Of a stretch of 64,000 nucleotides of DNA, positions 38,319-54,222 are shown piece by piece. How positions within the stretch are numbered: the first letter of the stretch is position 1; the number at the start of each line of letters is the position of its first letter. This DNA is from Diploscapter coronatus. Lineage: Eukaryota; Nematoda; Chromadorea; Rhabditida; Rhabditidae. The DNA lies in the NCBI GenBank assembly GCA_964036155.1, contig OZ038422.1, positions 80,375,201 to 80,439,200 on the forward strand. Reading direction: 5' to 3'. A program made the position numbers and the translations under genes. The notes beneath the pieces are model-generated. The model had not been told where the DNA came from and did not search any database. It was given only the letters and a program-made list of their open reading frames with translations.

Positions 38319-40846
38319 CTAATTGGTGTTTTGGCAAACGTTCTTCACGAACTCGGCACAGGTGTTGGCGTACAGTTCTGGGTGCGCCCTCAAGTGTTGA
38401 CAGTGCAGACTCTCCTTCAGACGTAGTTTCCTTATTTCCATTCCCTGTCCTTCCATTTCCTCGATGAACGCCTCTATCGAATCCTCGGTACAAATCTAAA
38501 AAGATCATTTTAATGGGATAGTTCATCGATTTAGTTTCTTATAAAATATAGTGAAAAGTGTTCTTTCTCTCAAGGTTATATTTTCACAAAAATTATGAGT
38601 TAAAAATTTGAATATTCATCGAGGAAACACATCGGTAATTCATTGTTAGATTATTATGGGTTTGCAATGCGGAGAAATTTTATGGTCGAAATTCTTTCGA
38701 TTTTTTTTTGAAAAATGACAAATTTTTCTATCCACTATTCTTCAAAAAGAGTTCAGCATAACAAAAGGATGGTCCACTCATAAAATAATGCTCTATATTT
38801 ACATTTCAAAATAAACTAACCAAAATATGCTAGTTCATAATCCTACAAAATCATTAGTTATCTTTAGCTTAGGATGTAGAAAGAAAAAATACTAAATTTG
38901 TCAAAAAACCTTCATAAATTATACTATAAACTAGTAGTTCTATTCTTTGTCACAAGAAGATAAAAATTAAAAGAATTACCGTATCTGCAGGCCCATAGAT
39001 ATAGAGATGGTTCTTCGGAAGGTCCTTTATCGATAGCAAGTGATAATAGGCATAAGTCTTGGCGTAAACGTCAGCATCAAATAGAGAACGCAGCCAAGAA
39101 ACTCCCCTGAAAATAAGTCAAAAATGTAATGAAGTACATATGTCTCAAAAATACCTATGGAAGGAGAACCCAGTGAAAACGAAGGCCTTTGTGACTTCCT
39201 TCCGAATGCTATTTCCAGGACCGTAAGAGGCAGTCGCCAAAGCGTTGGCCGTTTGAAGTGGAGTCGTGAAAGCAGGAGCACTGAAAATAACACATTACGT
39301 GGCTTTTGCCTTGTGCTTTTTCAATAAAGATTCGGATGATTCTTTAAAATACGGAATTAAATGTTAACAGATTCATTTGGTATCTATCAGTTATAGGACC
39401 ACCACAGAAATTAGTCAGAAGCCTAGCATTTTTCCATATTTTTTATTTTCGATGTCAATCACTGTGTTGCTTTTGAAAACGGTTAAAGACGCAGAAAATA
39501 AGTTATCAGTAATGTCGAAAATGTATGACAAAATGAGTGACAGACACACAGACTTAAAAGCTCTTCGATAATTATTCCAGACAATTTGTGAGTTCTATGT
39601 TTTATAGTAGGGCTAGAAATGAGAAATTTTGTGTCACATGATGCACACCATATAAAGAATGACTGATCGTCCTGATAAGAAAAATGAGAGTGCGTTTATC
39701 GGAGAGGCGAAAAGATCCCAGAATGTCTGGTATGAATTCAAAAATTCTTAGCGAAAAATAAATTTTATAAAACAGTATTTGCAGAAATTCGAACCTGTCG
39801 AAAATGGTGCCCTTGACCCGCTGCTTAACCATTTGACCATCGTCACTGTCCGAAAGGACGTCCCAGAGTGCGGAGAACAGAGAGGACCCGTTCATAGAGA
39901 AACAGTGGAACACTATTGATTTGTGCGCAGTGTCGCGAGAAACGAACACCTTCAATTTATCGATCATTCCCTATTTTCCAATTTCTCGGTCTCTTTATTA
40001 TTCTTCACCAGTACATAATAATAAGCATTTGTAAAATTCGCCAGCTCTTTTTCCCTATACACCTCCGCCTGAAGAACGGTGAATTTTAAGGATAGTAGCT
40101 TTGGTTGGCTGGTGAAGAATACAAGACGCCAATGTTCTTTCGCTCTTTTTTAACGTTTCATAGAACTGTTATCAAATTATCACCTCTCGTGAATTAGAGC
40201 GATGACATAGTTACTTATCACCGATTCACTGATAAGAAATGAGAGACACCCACCTCTTTGTAGAATCGCTTCGCGAATGTCCGATAAGTCTCGTAGGAGC
40301 GCACTTTCATGACCGGCACGATATAGCGAGCAGAGGAAAAGCTAAATCTGTATCATTATTTTTTCTAAAATTATAAATGGCATTTCCCATATTTAGCATG
40401 GTCATGCAAAATTCCAAACTTGAAAACTTTTGAAGCAGAAAACATAATCCTATGTTGAAATTTGAAACAAAATTTTCATTAGATTTTTGAAAGCCAAATT
40501 AGAAATACTTGCATATAAAACTAACTTTTCCAAAGTAAAACTCGGTTGTTCTGTTCTAAAGCATTTAGCATTTCTTAAAATCGAAAAAAACAAGATAAAA
40601 TGCTTCGAAATGATAAGAATTGGTCACTCACCCCGCGTTCTGGTAAATCTGGGCGTACTTCTCCAAATATCTGTCCCTGCAGCCTGCCCAGCCCAGCAAA
40701 ATCACCATGATCGGGGAATCGGGAACCTCGATGAATTTCACGTATTTCTTGTTCTTCTTCGTGTTCGTATCATCCGCTAGTTCCTCTATCTGTTCAGTCT
40801 CTTCTGCAGTCATCGGGTCCACCCCATCGTTCACTACTTCGGCCAT
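38319..40846 (-). CDS. TMEM53-like protein (DUF829)
   Basis: This is a member of the TMEM53/DUF829 family, predicted alpha/beta-hydrolase-fold proteins of the nuclear envelope/ER. Six exons join in frame: 40846-40632, 40341-40254, 39970-39795, 39280-39155, 39106-38980 and 38495-38319, giving 302 aa against about 277 for human TMEM53. Family marks: PIMVILLGWAGCRDRYLEKY near residue 45-65; the nucleophile-like FHCFSMNG (Ser126); YGPADT as a possible acid site; and LHCQHLRAHPELY near the C-terminus as a possible His site. The N-terminal 35 residues are acidic. The start codon lies only 494 bp from the divergent KAT6-like gene, so the two may share a promoter. The biochemical activity of the family is not established. 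Confidence 0.87.
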
Positions 40847-41339
40847 TTCAATCTAAAACCGAAAGATTACTGAAAAGTACAGTATACTTTAAAAATTAGA
40901 AATGTGAAAATGGTCTTGGAAGAGTGAAAGAGGCTGAATTTGCGAGAAAAACTATAGTAAATATTGAGATAGAAATCTTTTGACACGTAGGATAGAAAAA
41001 TCGTTGCTGCGTCATGCAAATTTCGACATTCCTCAAATCGATTGAAGTTTCTTTCGGAGGGCGCTTTTCTGACCGCGCGGCACACTTGCAGAGTTCGCAG
41101 GGCTGCTTTCCCAGGGCAACACAAACTCAGCCAGTTCAAAACCGAGACTGAAATTCCTGCATATTCTTTTTTCAATTTTTTCTTTACGATTTTTTGAGAA
41201 AGTAAATTTGCAGAATGAAACGAAAAAATCGACAATGAACTTCGAGTATGCAAATTTGGGCGTTTTCAAAAACGTTTTTGAGAATTCATTATTTTTTTAC
41301 TTTCTTTTCGAAAAATGCTACATTTTGCAGGTTGCTCAG
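40847..41339. promoter_or_regulatory. Shared divergent promoter region
   Basis: This 493-bp gap separates the start codons of the TMEM53-like (minus) and KAT6-like (plus) genes. TTTTGCAG at 41324-41331 just before the plus-strand ATG could accept a spliced leader or close a 5' UTR intron. No discrete promoter motif is claimed. A long minus-strand open frame here has no recognisable domain and I do not call it a gene. Confidence 0.45.
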
Positions 41340-45074
<3,735 letters not shown>

Positions 45075-45271
45075 TTTGTTCCTTCCTTATTTTTAACCTT
45101 TTTCTTATGATTTCTATTACAAAATTCTCTTATGTACGCGTGCCTAAATCCAATTTTACCTAACCTTTTATCCATGCACTTATCTTGTTCTGGTGCTTTG
45201 TGTGAGGTTGTACAAAAGTCAAGATCTCTTACACGAAAAACTCGTTTCATTGTTATTCTTATTTTGTGACC

Positions 45272-45277
45272 AATAAA
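45272..45277 (+). terminator. Poly(A) signal of the KAT6-like gene
   Basis: AATAAA lies 198 nt past the stop codon. The next gene's 3' splice-like TTTTCAG ends at 45377, about 100 nt later, which is the spacing seen between genes of nematode operons. Confidence 0.65.
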
Positions 45278-45385
45278 ATGTCTGTTAGATTTTGATTATT
45301 TTTCGTCAATCGGTTGAATCCGAATTACGGTATCTTCAAATTTGTACATGCTCTGAGAATAAGGATTTTGATTTTCAGAATCAGA

Positions 45386-48268
45386 ATGACCAACCTAATC
45401 GAATTTCCCACGGAGGTTCTGGAGATTATCTTCGAAGAATTGCCGCCCAAATTTCTCTGTCAAGTAAATAATTTCTAGCTAAAATAAGTTTAGACGTTTA
45501 TATTTTTACTCATTTTCGAGTCATTTTTATTATCAGATTCGACTAAAACTCAGTATTGCGCAAGAAAATTCATCATTTATACAAGATTGAGTTGAGAAAA
45601 GCTTGAATGAAACATCAATGGAATTGAGTTTTCAAGTAATTCTATGCAAATTCGGATGTACAAAATCTAATTTAGAATGTCAAATTAGTCTGCAAGAAGT
45701 TCAACAACATCATTTCTAACGAACAGTGGTGGAGGGTCCAAATTAATCGAAAGGTAGACAAATTCGATGTTGAGTAAAAATCTCTCGACCCTTTCAGAAG
45801 TACTACTTGACTCACACTGAAGCGAATGATCCGAAATTCCTCGCTGTGAGAACATTCGAAAACATTCGGAAGGAAGAAAGAAGATGGCTTCACGATAATG
45901 AGAATGTTGTTCAACAGTAAGGATTTGAGATGTATTGTTTATTTTGAAAAAAAAAACATCACTGATATTTCTAAAATTTACAAAGAGAGCTCATGTAATG
46001 TATACCGTTTTTGCTATTTTTCGCCGATAAGAGTTTTCAACTGCTCTATCATACGAATCGGAAACCAAAAAGTATAATCGTGATTTTCCTGTCCATTAAT
46101 ATCCAGAAAGCTGTTTTACAAAGAGGAAAAATAGTATGTCAAACTGGAATTAAAAATTAGTTTACATTCTTTCACTCCCATATCTACTGCGTGAAATAGT
46201 TTTATTGACTTCTAAGGCTAGAAGGGTCACGGCTACCCTTTTTGACTTCGGACTCGTGATCAGAGCAGTTGGAAACCACCTACGGTAAAATTAACCAAAA
46301 AGCGGTATGGCATTAGATGAGCTCTCCTTGCCAGAATGCTCTTCAATTTGTCTTTTTCTCAGATTTACCGAGCCTTGCGCTTCCACAATCGACGGAGTCC
46401 GTCTGTTTCGCACGAAAGACCCCGATTTGCGTCGATTCTGTCTCGCAGGATGCAGAGACAGGTCACTAACTCTGTGGCACCTTCAGGATATTGGGGTTTG
46501 CAATTTAAAACTTCGAATTTTGTGATTTCTAAATTCTAGAATCCAAATGACACGCTGCCGATCTGCTTGCAAAGAATCGACGGAGCCCATGACGTACGAG
46601 TTTTCTATTTGAGAATGAGACCGAGAGCGGAAACTTTAGGGCTGGATCTGGCGTATAGACAAAGTGACGGAAGAGGGGAAATTCATGACCTGTGGATGGG
46701 ACCAGATGTGCAAAGAGTGGCAAATTGGGGAGAACGGCATGATTACAGTAGTCTTAAAATTTGCAATTCCGACGATAAAACTAAAAAAACAATTCAGGAA
46801 CTCGCCAAATACGAACTGCCCTCTGCTGCAACTTGCTCTGCCAGAATCACTCCTCACCAATTCATCGTTGGCACTTTCAACCACACCATTCACTTGTTCG
46901 ATACTAGGGAACCTCCGGTATTTTCTTACTCTTAGAAATGAATGACATGAAGGAGAATGAACATTAGTTTTGAGTTCATCAAGTTTTAAAAATGCTAAAT
47001 ATGAATTTCTCAGTGTCAAAATGGGATGGCAATTTGTTGAAAAGCTAATCAATAGAATTGTGAATATCATTTCTTTCCATGTTTTCAAACATCGAGATTT
47101 TCTAATTTATATTTTTGTATGATAATTTCTAATTTTTAGAAGAAATACGGCAATCAGTTTGATCTACACAAACGCGCCATCATCGGACTGGAAAATAAGG
47201 CGAGAAGAAAAAGCTGAGTTTGCGAAGATTTAAAGTTTCAGGACCATTACATCTACACGACGAGTGAAGACAGACACATTACCATGTCAGATATTCGAAT
47301 GACCAGTCCCAAGGCCATCAATGACAAGGTACGTAGTTTCTTTTTATTCGAATCACTCTCGTTTTTCAATTTTTTGCTTTCACTGAAGATGCCTAATTTC
47401 AGATCCTCCGCGTCTACGCTCCATCCCTGTCGTTGAATGCGAATCAGCTAACTTGTGGATATGGCAATCGGATCAGAATCATGGACCCGTTGACGCTGAA
47501 TACCGTCCATGAGTTTGTGGTAAATTTTATCTCTATTTTCAAAGAAGACTACTTTCAAGGTACTGAATTGTGGGCGTTAGTACTTATAAATTGTTGCGAT
47601 TATATTGTGGAAGTGCTAATATATCTATCTCATTACAATGCACTTTCCACAACTTTGACTTTTCTTCTCAGAAATACAACTTATTGAAGTATTTCAGGCC
47701 TTCAATTCCGGAAGCGTAAGACAAGTTATTCACAACAGTGGAATAATTTTGGCTATGACCACGACGAGACAACTGGCGGTAATAAATTTTATTTTTGTCT
47801 ATTTATTTTTGGAAGTTTGGTTCTATAATACTTTTCACTTTTGAATTATTTCTCTGCTTCAAAAATCAAAATCCGAGACAAATTATGTTTGACTTGAAAA
47901 AGTGACGAAAAACAGCTCTTTCGAGACTTTTCCTAGAGGCGAAATCTTGTTGCTCCCTGCCAAAAAGGAGTTGATTGATGAGAAGAACACCGCATGAAAT
48001 AACGCACAAACAAAAAAAACAGCATAAAACTGCTAAAAATACTTTGAGAATCAAAACCTTCAGGCATTTTCGCCGGGGCTGAGAAACGAAAGATGGGCAG
48101 AACTAACGACTCCTTCTGAGCCGAGCAGGTAATGAAAATTGCTCATGCTTCGAAAAGTCGATAAATTCTAGATTTGACTATTTGGATGGGGACCTTTGTG
48201 TGGGGCTGGGTGATGGATCTCTTCTCATGTCTGCCAGCAAACTTGCAGCTGACCATGCAGATTTTTGA
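45386..48268 (+). CDS. F-box/WD40-repeat protein (FBXW9-like)
   Basis: This is a likely substrate adaptor for an SCF ubiquitin ligase. Thirteen exons join in frame: 45386-45463, 45676-45753, 45798-45916, 46363-46495, 46540-46593, 46640-46747, 46798-46917, 47140-47199, 47242-47328, 47403-47519, 47698-47778, 48064-48128 and 48172-48268, giving 398 aa. The F-box is at residues 4-50 (IEFPTEVLEIIFEELP, VKLVCKKFNN, WWRVQI). WD-type blades follow: LAGCRDRSLTLWHLQD, FMTCGWDQMCKEWQIG, FIVGTFNHTIHLFDTR, YIYTTSEDRHITMSDIR and LTCGYGNRIRIMD. The last part is degenerate. The intron at 47200-47241 begins GC, not GT. TTTTCAG directly before the start suggests trans-splicing, and the short gap behind the KAT6-like gene suggests an operon. 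FBXW9 is the best match in layout; orthology is not proven. Confidence 0.85.
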
Positions 48269-49497
48269 TAATCTCTCTTCAAGAGATCTGATTAATTTTG
48301 ATCTCCTTCGATCATGTGATTTAATTTATTGAATTTTTAAGTTATTTGAAATTAAAATTCGGGATGGTTTTAACCTGGTTCCCAGGCACATTATAATAAT
48401 GTTATGACGAAGAAAGAGTTGTTTGTATTTTGAACAAAAGCCTCCTTCCACCCCCACTTTCTCAAAGCATGCACTCTTATGCAAGAGGAAAAGCTCAATA
48501 ATAGAGCTTCTCTTTTGTGTATCGATTAAAAATCTAGAGTTTCGATGCATAAATCCGCTACTTTTCCCATCTTTCAAAATATGTTTCTGGATTTTCAATG
48601 AAAAACTGGGCACGAAAACATCATATTCTGTTTTGAAAAGAATATTGATATTGCAAATCTTACGAAAAAATGAGAAGATATTTTATTTTATCCTTTCTGA
48701 AAGAATGTTTGAAAGAACTTCATCATCTAATTTAATAAGAAATGATTCAGACTTGAAAAAATACAAATGAACTCGCGAAATCTCAATATTTCTTATGAAA
48801 ACGAGAAAATAATGCGGAGAAACATCAGTTATTGCGAAAAATGAGAAAATCAAATAAAATCGGCAGTAGAATTATGTTTTAGTGGTGGCAAGCTATAAAA
48901 TTTACAAATGGTGTCTTCATGTTTTTTTCGTAAAAATGACACGCTCAACTATTTATCTACTAGACTACTTGATCATTGATTTTTGCAGACTCCTTGTATG
49001 CAAATTCCTGTGTCGTACAACACCAATTGGCTTACACGCAGAGATTTCTCTATTGACTTTGGGGCGTGTAGAATGTGAAGAATTAGGAAAACAATAGGAG
49101 AAAGGGGGAAACCGTTATGAACAACGCAAATAAACATGAATTCTTTGAAATTTTAGTCAAAAATTTAGATAAGCTTCAAATTTTTAGGTAATCCGCAAAA
49201 ATTTTCCAAAAGCTAAAGTAAAAATTCGAGAAATGTGAAAAATCTATGAAATCTACGTGGACCCGTAATCTTTCTCTACGCGCTCGATTCATAATCGCAT
49301 GACCAATTCGAAGAATGTTTGCCTGCTGAAATTTCGAAGTCCCACTGCTCTGAGTAGAGGCGTTCAAACACGATCATGCGTTCAGAAACAAACTCAAGCA
49401 CTTTTCTCGCTGTAAGTTTTGCAATTTTCTTACATTGGCAGAAAACTCGCAAATATGCACTTGTCTTCTGAAGCACGCAAAGTTTATGTAGTATCGC
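48269..49497. other. Intergenic region
   Basis: These 1.2 kb hold no gene I can support with confidence. A possible two-exon frame (about 49301-49414 and 49443-49563, starting MTNSKNVCLLKF) can be joined at GTAAGT...TTGGCAG, but it ends soon after and resembles nothing known. It overlaps the ORF at 49498 in another frame. Confidence 0.4.
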
Positions 49498-49896
49498 ATG
49501 CGAGGAGAGCTGCTCAAGAGGTCCTGGTCTTTTGGGGCAGAGATTGGAAAAAGCAGCCGAAATGAGGAGGTAGTCATGATTATTTCACAAAAACATGAAG
49601 ACCTTATATGCACTCAAAATTCGTATAATGAAAGAGCAGAGATAAACCGGGTTAGAAAACGTTTGAAACTACGAAAAATTGCATATGAAACGATTGTGGG
49701 AATGTATGAGAATTGCAGTAAAAGAAGAAGTGAAAATGAAGCTTCTAGGGAAATTTCAAAGGCAAGTGAAATACAACGCGGAAAGATGCGGAAGATAACC
49801 GGAGAATATGCTCAATTTGCGCTAGAACTAATCAAGAAATCGATAATGCACTTTTCTAACACAATTTATGCAAAGAACACGCCAAAATCTGTATAA
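49498..49896 (+). CDS. Hypothetical lysine-rich helical protein
   Basis: This is a single 132-codon open frame. The product is strongly charged and would be largely helical, with Lys/Arg/Glu-rich stretches such as RVRKRLKLRK and EIQRGKMRKITGEYAQF; a coiled-coil or BAR-like fold is conceivable but not shown. TGTAG directly upstream (49487-49491) is a weak 3' splice site, so the frame could be the last exon of a longer gene. A competing two-exon frame overlaps its start. I do not recognise the family. The length of the frame in AT-rich DNA and its amino-acid make-up are the only support. Confidence 0.35.
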   Translation: MRGELLKRSWSFGAEIGKSSRNEEVVMIISQKHEDLICTQNSYNERAEINRVRKRLKLRKIAYETIVGMYENCSKRRSENEASREISKASEIQRGKMRKITGEYAQFALELIKKSIMHFSNTIYAKNTPKSV

Positions 49897-49976
49897 TTCA
49901 AAAATCCAGAAATGAAGATCGCAAACTTTGGCGCGTAAATAGAATTGGAAAAGCTAATAAAACTCATCTCATTAGT

Positions 49977-51730
49977 TTAGTCCAAATGGTTGTCAGTCTT
50001 GATGATATGTTTAGCTCCTCGACCGTCACAAATTTCACTGCAGGGCATGATTCCGTCAAGTTGCAGCTGAAAAGGAATTCATAAATTCGTAAACTCAGAG
50101 GATAATTAACACTAAAGATGGATCGGATTCGTATTGAACTACCAAATTTATTTGAACACGAATCCCCTATAGGGTTGGCCCAAACTGCCAAATTCGAAAA
50201 CTCTAACCATTATACTTGACTGCAATGACCATACCTGCCCGAAAGGCTTAGCTGATACTGTCGGTGTCTTGCTTTGTCTCTTTGCATGTCTCCGCCTCTT
50301 CATCTGAGCTTGCTTCGCAGGGCTATACTTCCTGGGTCGGCGCTCCAAATAGAAGTAGAATGTGAACCTGAACCTCCAAGCGGTCATATCTACTTTTGCC
50401 ATGTCTTACGAGTCAGCATTGTAATGCCACGGCCTCAGAAAATCGCATCCTTCCGTATCTTTGGGGTAGGAGAATTTGTCGAGAGTGCAAAATCCCCCTT
50501 CGGAGATCAGACAGGTGTAGGCCCGAAGTCTGAAAATAGATTTTCGAAAATTTTGATGATTTCGATTCTTCTCGTGTCATATTTTGGTTGAGACACGATG
50601 ATTTGCTGCTCGTTTTCGATGTTTCGATGCCATCTCGCGAGTTTTATGTCGAAGACATTTGCCTTTCACATCGAAACTATGAGAGAGCAGCACAGAGCTT
50701 ATCAAACATGACAAAAGAGAGGAAGAAAGGATGGATGGAAAGTGAATGAGGAAAGTGATTGTCAACAAAAAACCATCCATCCAGACTTACGACAAAACGC
50801 GAAAACTTGGCAACTCATTAACAAAAAGACCGAAAATTTATAGTTGGTGAGCTAGCTTTTAAATTCTTCCATAGAAAATAAGCGATAAACTTGATTAGGA
50901 TAGAGTTTCAGTTCTTAGAAATTCTCGAAGAATGCTCAATTTTCTACATGATCGAATTATGTTATGCTTTACATCATCGAAATGTGCCGACTTAATGGGG
51001 TCAAGTTTTGCAAAGAACATCACATAAATCTGCATTGCGTAAACTCATTCAAAATCCTCGCATAATTAGATGCAAGTTTACTTTGTTTTCGAGTTCAATT
51101 GAAAATTGATTTTTCTTTGAGTCTTTTCGGAGAATCTGTCAATAAAACACCTCTATAGAAAGACAGGGCATTTGCAAGGAATAGATAAAGGATTGTAAAG
51201 ATTGTAAACGTATGCCCCCTTAAATGCTCAAATAAGGGCTTTCGCGAAAAAGTCGCAGAAAATGCTTGTCTTTTGAATCAAAAATACATCATAATAAGTT
51301 TGACGGAAATTGATTTGAATCACCGCTTTTCCCCTGTGTTCGGCATTTTTTGCTTTGAAAGACACGCTAATATACAAGAAAAACAACAAAACTAAACATT
51401 CGTTTCTGCTTCAAAACATACAGAGCTATGAATTGACTCGGGAAATCAATACATATATTTGTAAAAGAAACATTTGTTAAATATAGAAAATTCATATTCC
51501 TACCTGACTTTCTTCTCTTCGAGTTTGTACCGAAATTGAGCGCACTGCGTGTAATTCAAGAGGAAAACGTCGGTTTTGACGAAAATTTTTGGAGTAAAAG
51601 CGGAAATCGTGTAGGTCGTGGATGAGTTGACTTGGACCGAATCAGGATCCTCGATGTGGTTCGACCGATTTCCGGAAGCCAACTCAGCAAATGTCAGCAG
51701 CAACGGTAGAACGAATATGCGGTATGACAT
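49977..51730 (-). CDS. Secreted protein of unknown family
   Basis: Four exons join in frame: 51730-51504, 50529-50410, 50367-50235 and 50066-49977, giving 189 aa. The first 20 residues (MSYRIFVLPLLLTFAELASG) form a clear signal peptide. Three N-glycosylation sequons follow (NRS, NSS, NYT). Cysteines occur in YTCLISEGGFC and EGCDF, then a very basic stretch (MKRRRHAKRQSK) and a final CSEICDGRG segment. No second hydrophobic segment is present, so the protein is probably secreted or lumenal; the basic patch might be a processing or heparin-binding site. The intron between exons 2 and 3 is only 42 nt, and the first is about 1 kb. I do not recognise the family. Clean splice phases at all three junctions support the model. 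Confidence 0.65.
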
Positions 51731-52060
51731 TAGATCGGAATTGGAAACAGTGGGTTTAGTCAAATAGCAGTGCAAATCCGAAAACCTGCCGAAGATGCTC
51801 CTTGCAATGTGCAATTGCAGATGATATGCTTGGCGTGCTTTTTCTATTTCTATGTTTCGCTCTTCTCTTCCCTGCTACTCTCCACTCCGTTGCTCACTAT
51901 CTCGCGCATCAGACCACGCCCACTTTTTTCGAAGACACAGAAGAGCATCTTACCTTTTTCTTATTTCTTGAACTCTCATAATATTTCTCTGCCTTCCGTC
52001 TTTTTTTGCAAACAATACCAGTATTTCTTCGTCTATTTCTTCAGGGTCTCATTAGCTTTG

Positions 52061-52114
52061 TCCCCATAGTGCAGTGGTAAGAGCCGGTGATATTTCATGC
52101 TTTCGACATGGGGA
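52061..52114 (+). pseudogene. tRNA-like fragment, anticodon arm missing
   Basis: A 7-bp acceptor-type stem pairs perfectly (TCCCCAT at 52061-52067 with ATGGGGA at 52108-52114). TAGTGCAGTGG (52067-52077) fits the polymerase III A-box consensus. A TTTCGA sits where the T loop would be, but the B box is otherwise poor. The whole is 54 nt, about 18 short of a normal tRNA. It is best read as a decayed tRNA or tRNA-derived repeat, with a chance match not excluded. Confidence 0.35.
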
Positions 52115-52427
52115 GATTTATGTCATTTTGCGTCACGAAAATGTAACATTTTAGGCTTTCTGTATAGTATTCTTTATCAAAGATTAGGCCGAGTTTTGGA
52201 AGAAAACAAGGAGAAAAGTGATGAGTAATTGAATACACAACAGACATCTTCTTGCTTATTTACACGTGTTTTACTCCACTTCAACTGATATTGTGTTTAG
52301 TAATAAAGATCAGCTTTTTCATAAAAAAACCTAAAGACGTAGAGTATTTCAAAATGGCTACAGAATGAATGTTTGATTTGCTTTTCTTCCTCCATAGAAA
52401 AAACCTAAATTTTAGGTCATCATTATA

Positions 52428-52629
52428 TTGTCAATAAACGACTACTTGGGACAAGATAAATGACACTACTTTTGAGCGCGAAAATTAGCGGCTTGTTTAT
52501 GGAATATTTTACTGTATTTCACCGATCCAAGAAATGACTTTGACGACTATTTGAGAATACACAATGCACACTTTGCATATTAGAAGTTGTGCATAATTTA
52601 TTTTGTCTCAAATAATCGATAATCGACAA
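52428..52629. mobile_element. Mariner-like MITE, copy A
   Basis: This 202-bp element has terminal inverted repeats of about 33 bp. The left end runs TTGTCAATAAACGACTACTT and the right, reversed, TTGTCGATTATCGATTATTT. It is flanked by TA on both sides (52426-52427 and 52630-52631), the target duplication of Tc1/mariner elements. It has no coding capacity. Copies at 56474-56690 (same orientation) and 63147-63351 (interior inverted) share its internal sequence, for example GACTTTGACGACTA. Confidence 0.8.
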
Positions 52630-54222
52630 TAGCATTCGATAGGGAAAACTCTTGCACAACACTTGTTTTTATTTTGTTGACCTGAACTCGACTAATTTTG
52701 CATAATTTTTGCGTACATCTTTTTTAATCATGTTTAGAATATCTCATAAGCTTCAGCAGGATTCTATTCATACTGAAAGATATTTTCCCTAACTTCAGTG
52801 TTGTCATTTGTCATTTTTCTGCAATTGTGAATTTTCATTTGCAAATTCAATGCATTACAAGGATAAGTCCAAATCTGCTGAAACATTTGGAACCTTTGAA
52901 GATTGAATGACGAAATAGTACGTATTATTTTAATAATTATAGTCGCAGTCTAAACCTTCAATATACACCAGAAACTAGTGCTACAAAATTTTCTCTTTAT
53001 AAAATATTTTCTCAGCATATTCCAATTCTGTACTTTCTTGACACTTGCTTCATAGAAGTATCAAAACACTTCAACCTATTGAATCTATTTTAGCGCAACA
53101 GATATCCCCGTATCGGACTTTGATTGAATCTAACTGCACTCGCACGTTTGTTTGCGTCATTTACGACCGGTTTTCTTCCATTCTCTGTGTTTCTCCACTC
53201 TTTCTCTGACTGCGCAAAGGTCTCTTTCTCCCAAATCGACCCACACCACACCAATTTGGCGCAACACCTAACCGTTTTACCTGAAAACTTCAATAACCAC
53301 TCTAGACTTCTAAAATTTTAAGTTAAATGAGATTTCTTTGGTAACCCCATAATTATCCTGGAAACTTTCATTCCGTTCATACATTTTTGGCGATAAATAT
53401 GCTAAGCCCTTACGTAATAGCATTATATTCCGGTGCGTATGTTTGAATTGAGAAGAATAGGAAAAATCGATCGTTTTCATTTTATCAGTTGGTGAGATCG
53501 AAGTTATATTACAACTAAGCTAGATATGCCATGATTCACGTCTATGGATTATTGACGTTCAAAGACTTGTGCGCTTACTTCGTATTATCATTTTAAAATT
53601 TGTTCTTTTCACGCTTTTCATCATATTTTCAATCGACCTTTCGCTATTTTTTCGCATTATTTTACGTCCAACTTAATATCGCTGATAAGACATGTATTAT
53701 TTTAGGCGTTATAGTTAGGCCCATGTTAATACGTTTAGCGATATAATTCTTGCATTGTCTAAGAGGTGATGATAAGGTCTAGCGCTGTAATTCTCTTTAG
53801 TTAGAGAGAAGCTTTCTTGGCTCATTCTTCATTCACTTTTTTGAGCCGTACTGAAATTTTTGCTTTCCCATTTACGGGAATTACCAATTCGCTCGCAATT
53901 AATTTAGGTAATGGTGTCTGCGAAATAATCGAGTTGAAAATGAAATCGATTTGCGAATCTCCGTTTCGAATTGTCTCGCAATTCTATGTTTTCCTTTGGC
54001 CCCTACCTTCTCCTCTATTTTCACGTTATTAAAATGCCCGAGCACATTTTCCATAGAAAAATAATCAAAATTCTCCATCTTCGAGAAAAATCGATTCAAA
54101 ACATGTAACATTCTCGTGAATTTCAGACTTTATGGCATAGATTTCTCTCACAGAAATAATCGATCTAGTGAATTTTCGAATTTTGACGGAAGTTGACCGA
54201 ACCCGGTTGGGGCTGAACCAGG

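Larger units (their letters stand above)
51731..54222. other. Divergent intergenic region
   Basis: These 2.5 kb separate the minus-strand secreted-protein gene from PLC-gamma. They contain a tRNA-like fragment (52061-52114) and a mariner-like MITE (52428-52629). Short open frames near 51770, 53100 and 53820 lack domains or splice context and are not called. Confidence 0.55.

Noticed and set aside
40867..41253. 128-codon minus frame between the TMEM53-like and KAT6-like genes
   Set aside because: It lies in the divergent promoter region, is low in complexity and resembles no protein. It runs close to the start of the KAT6-like gene.
48423..48770. 115-codon plus frame after the F-box/WD40 gene
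   Set aside because: It overlaps an equally long minus frame, has biased AT-driven composition and no splice-supported partners.
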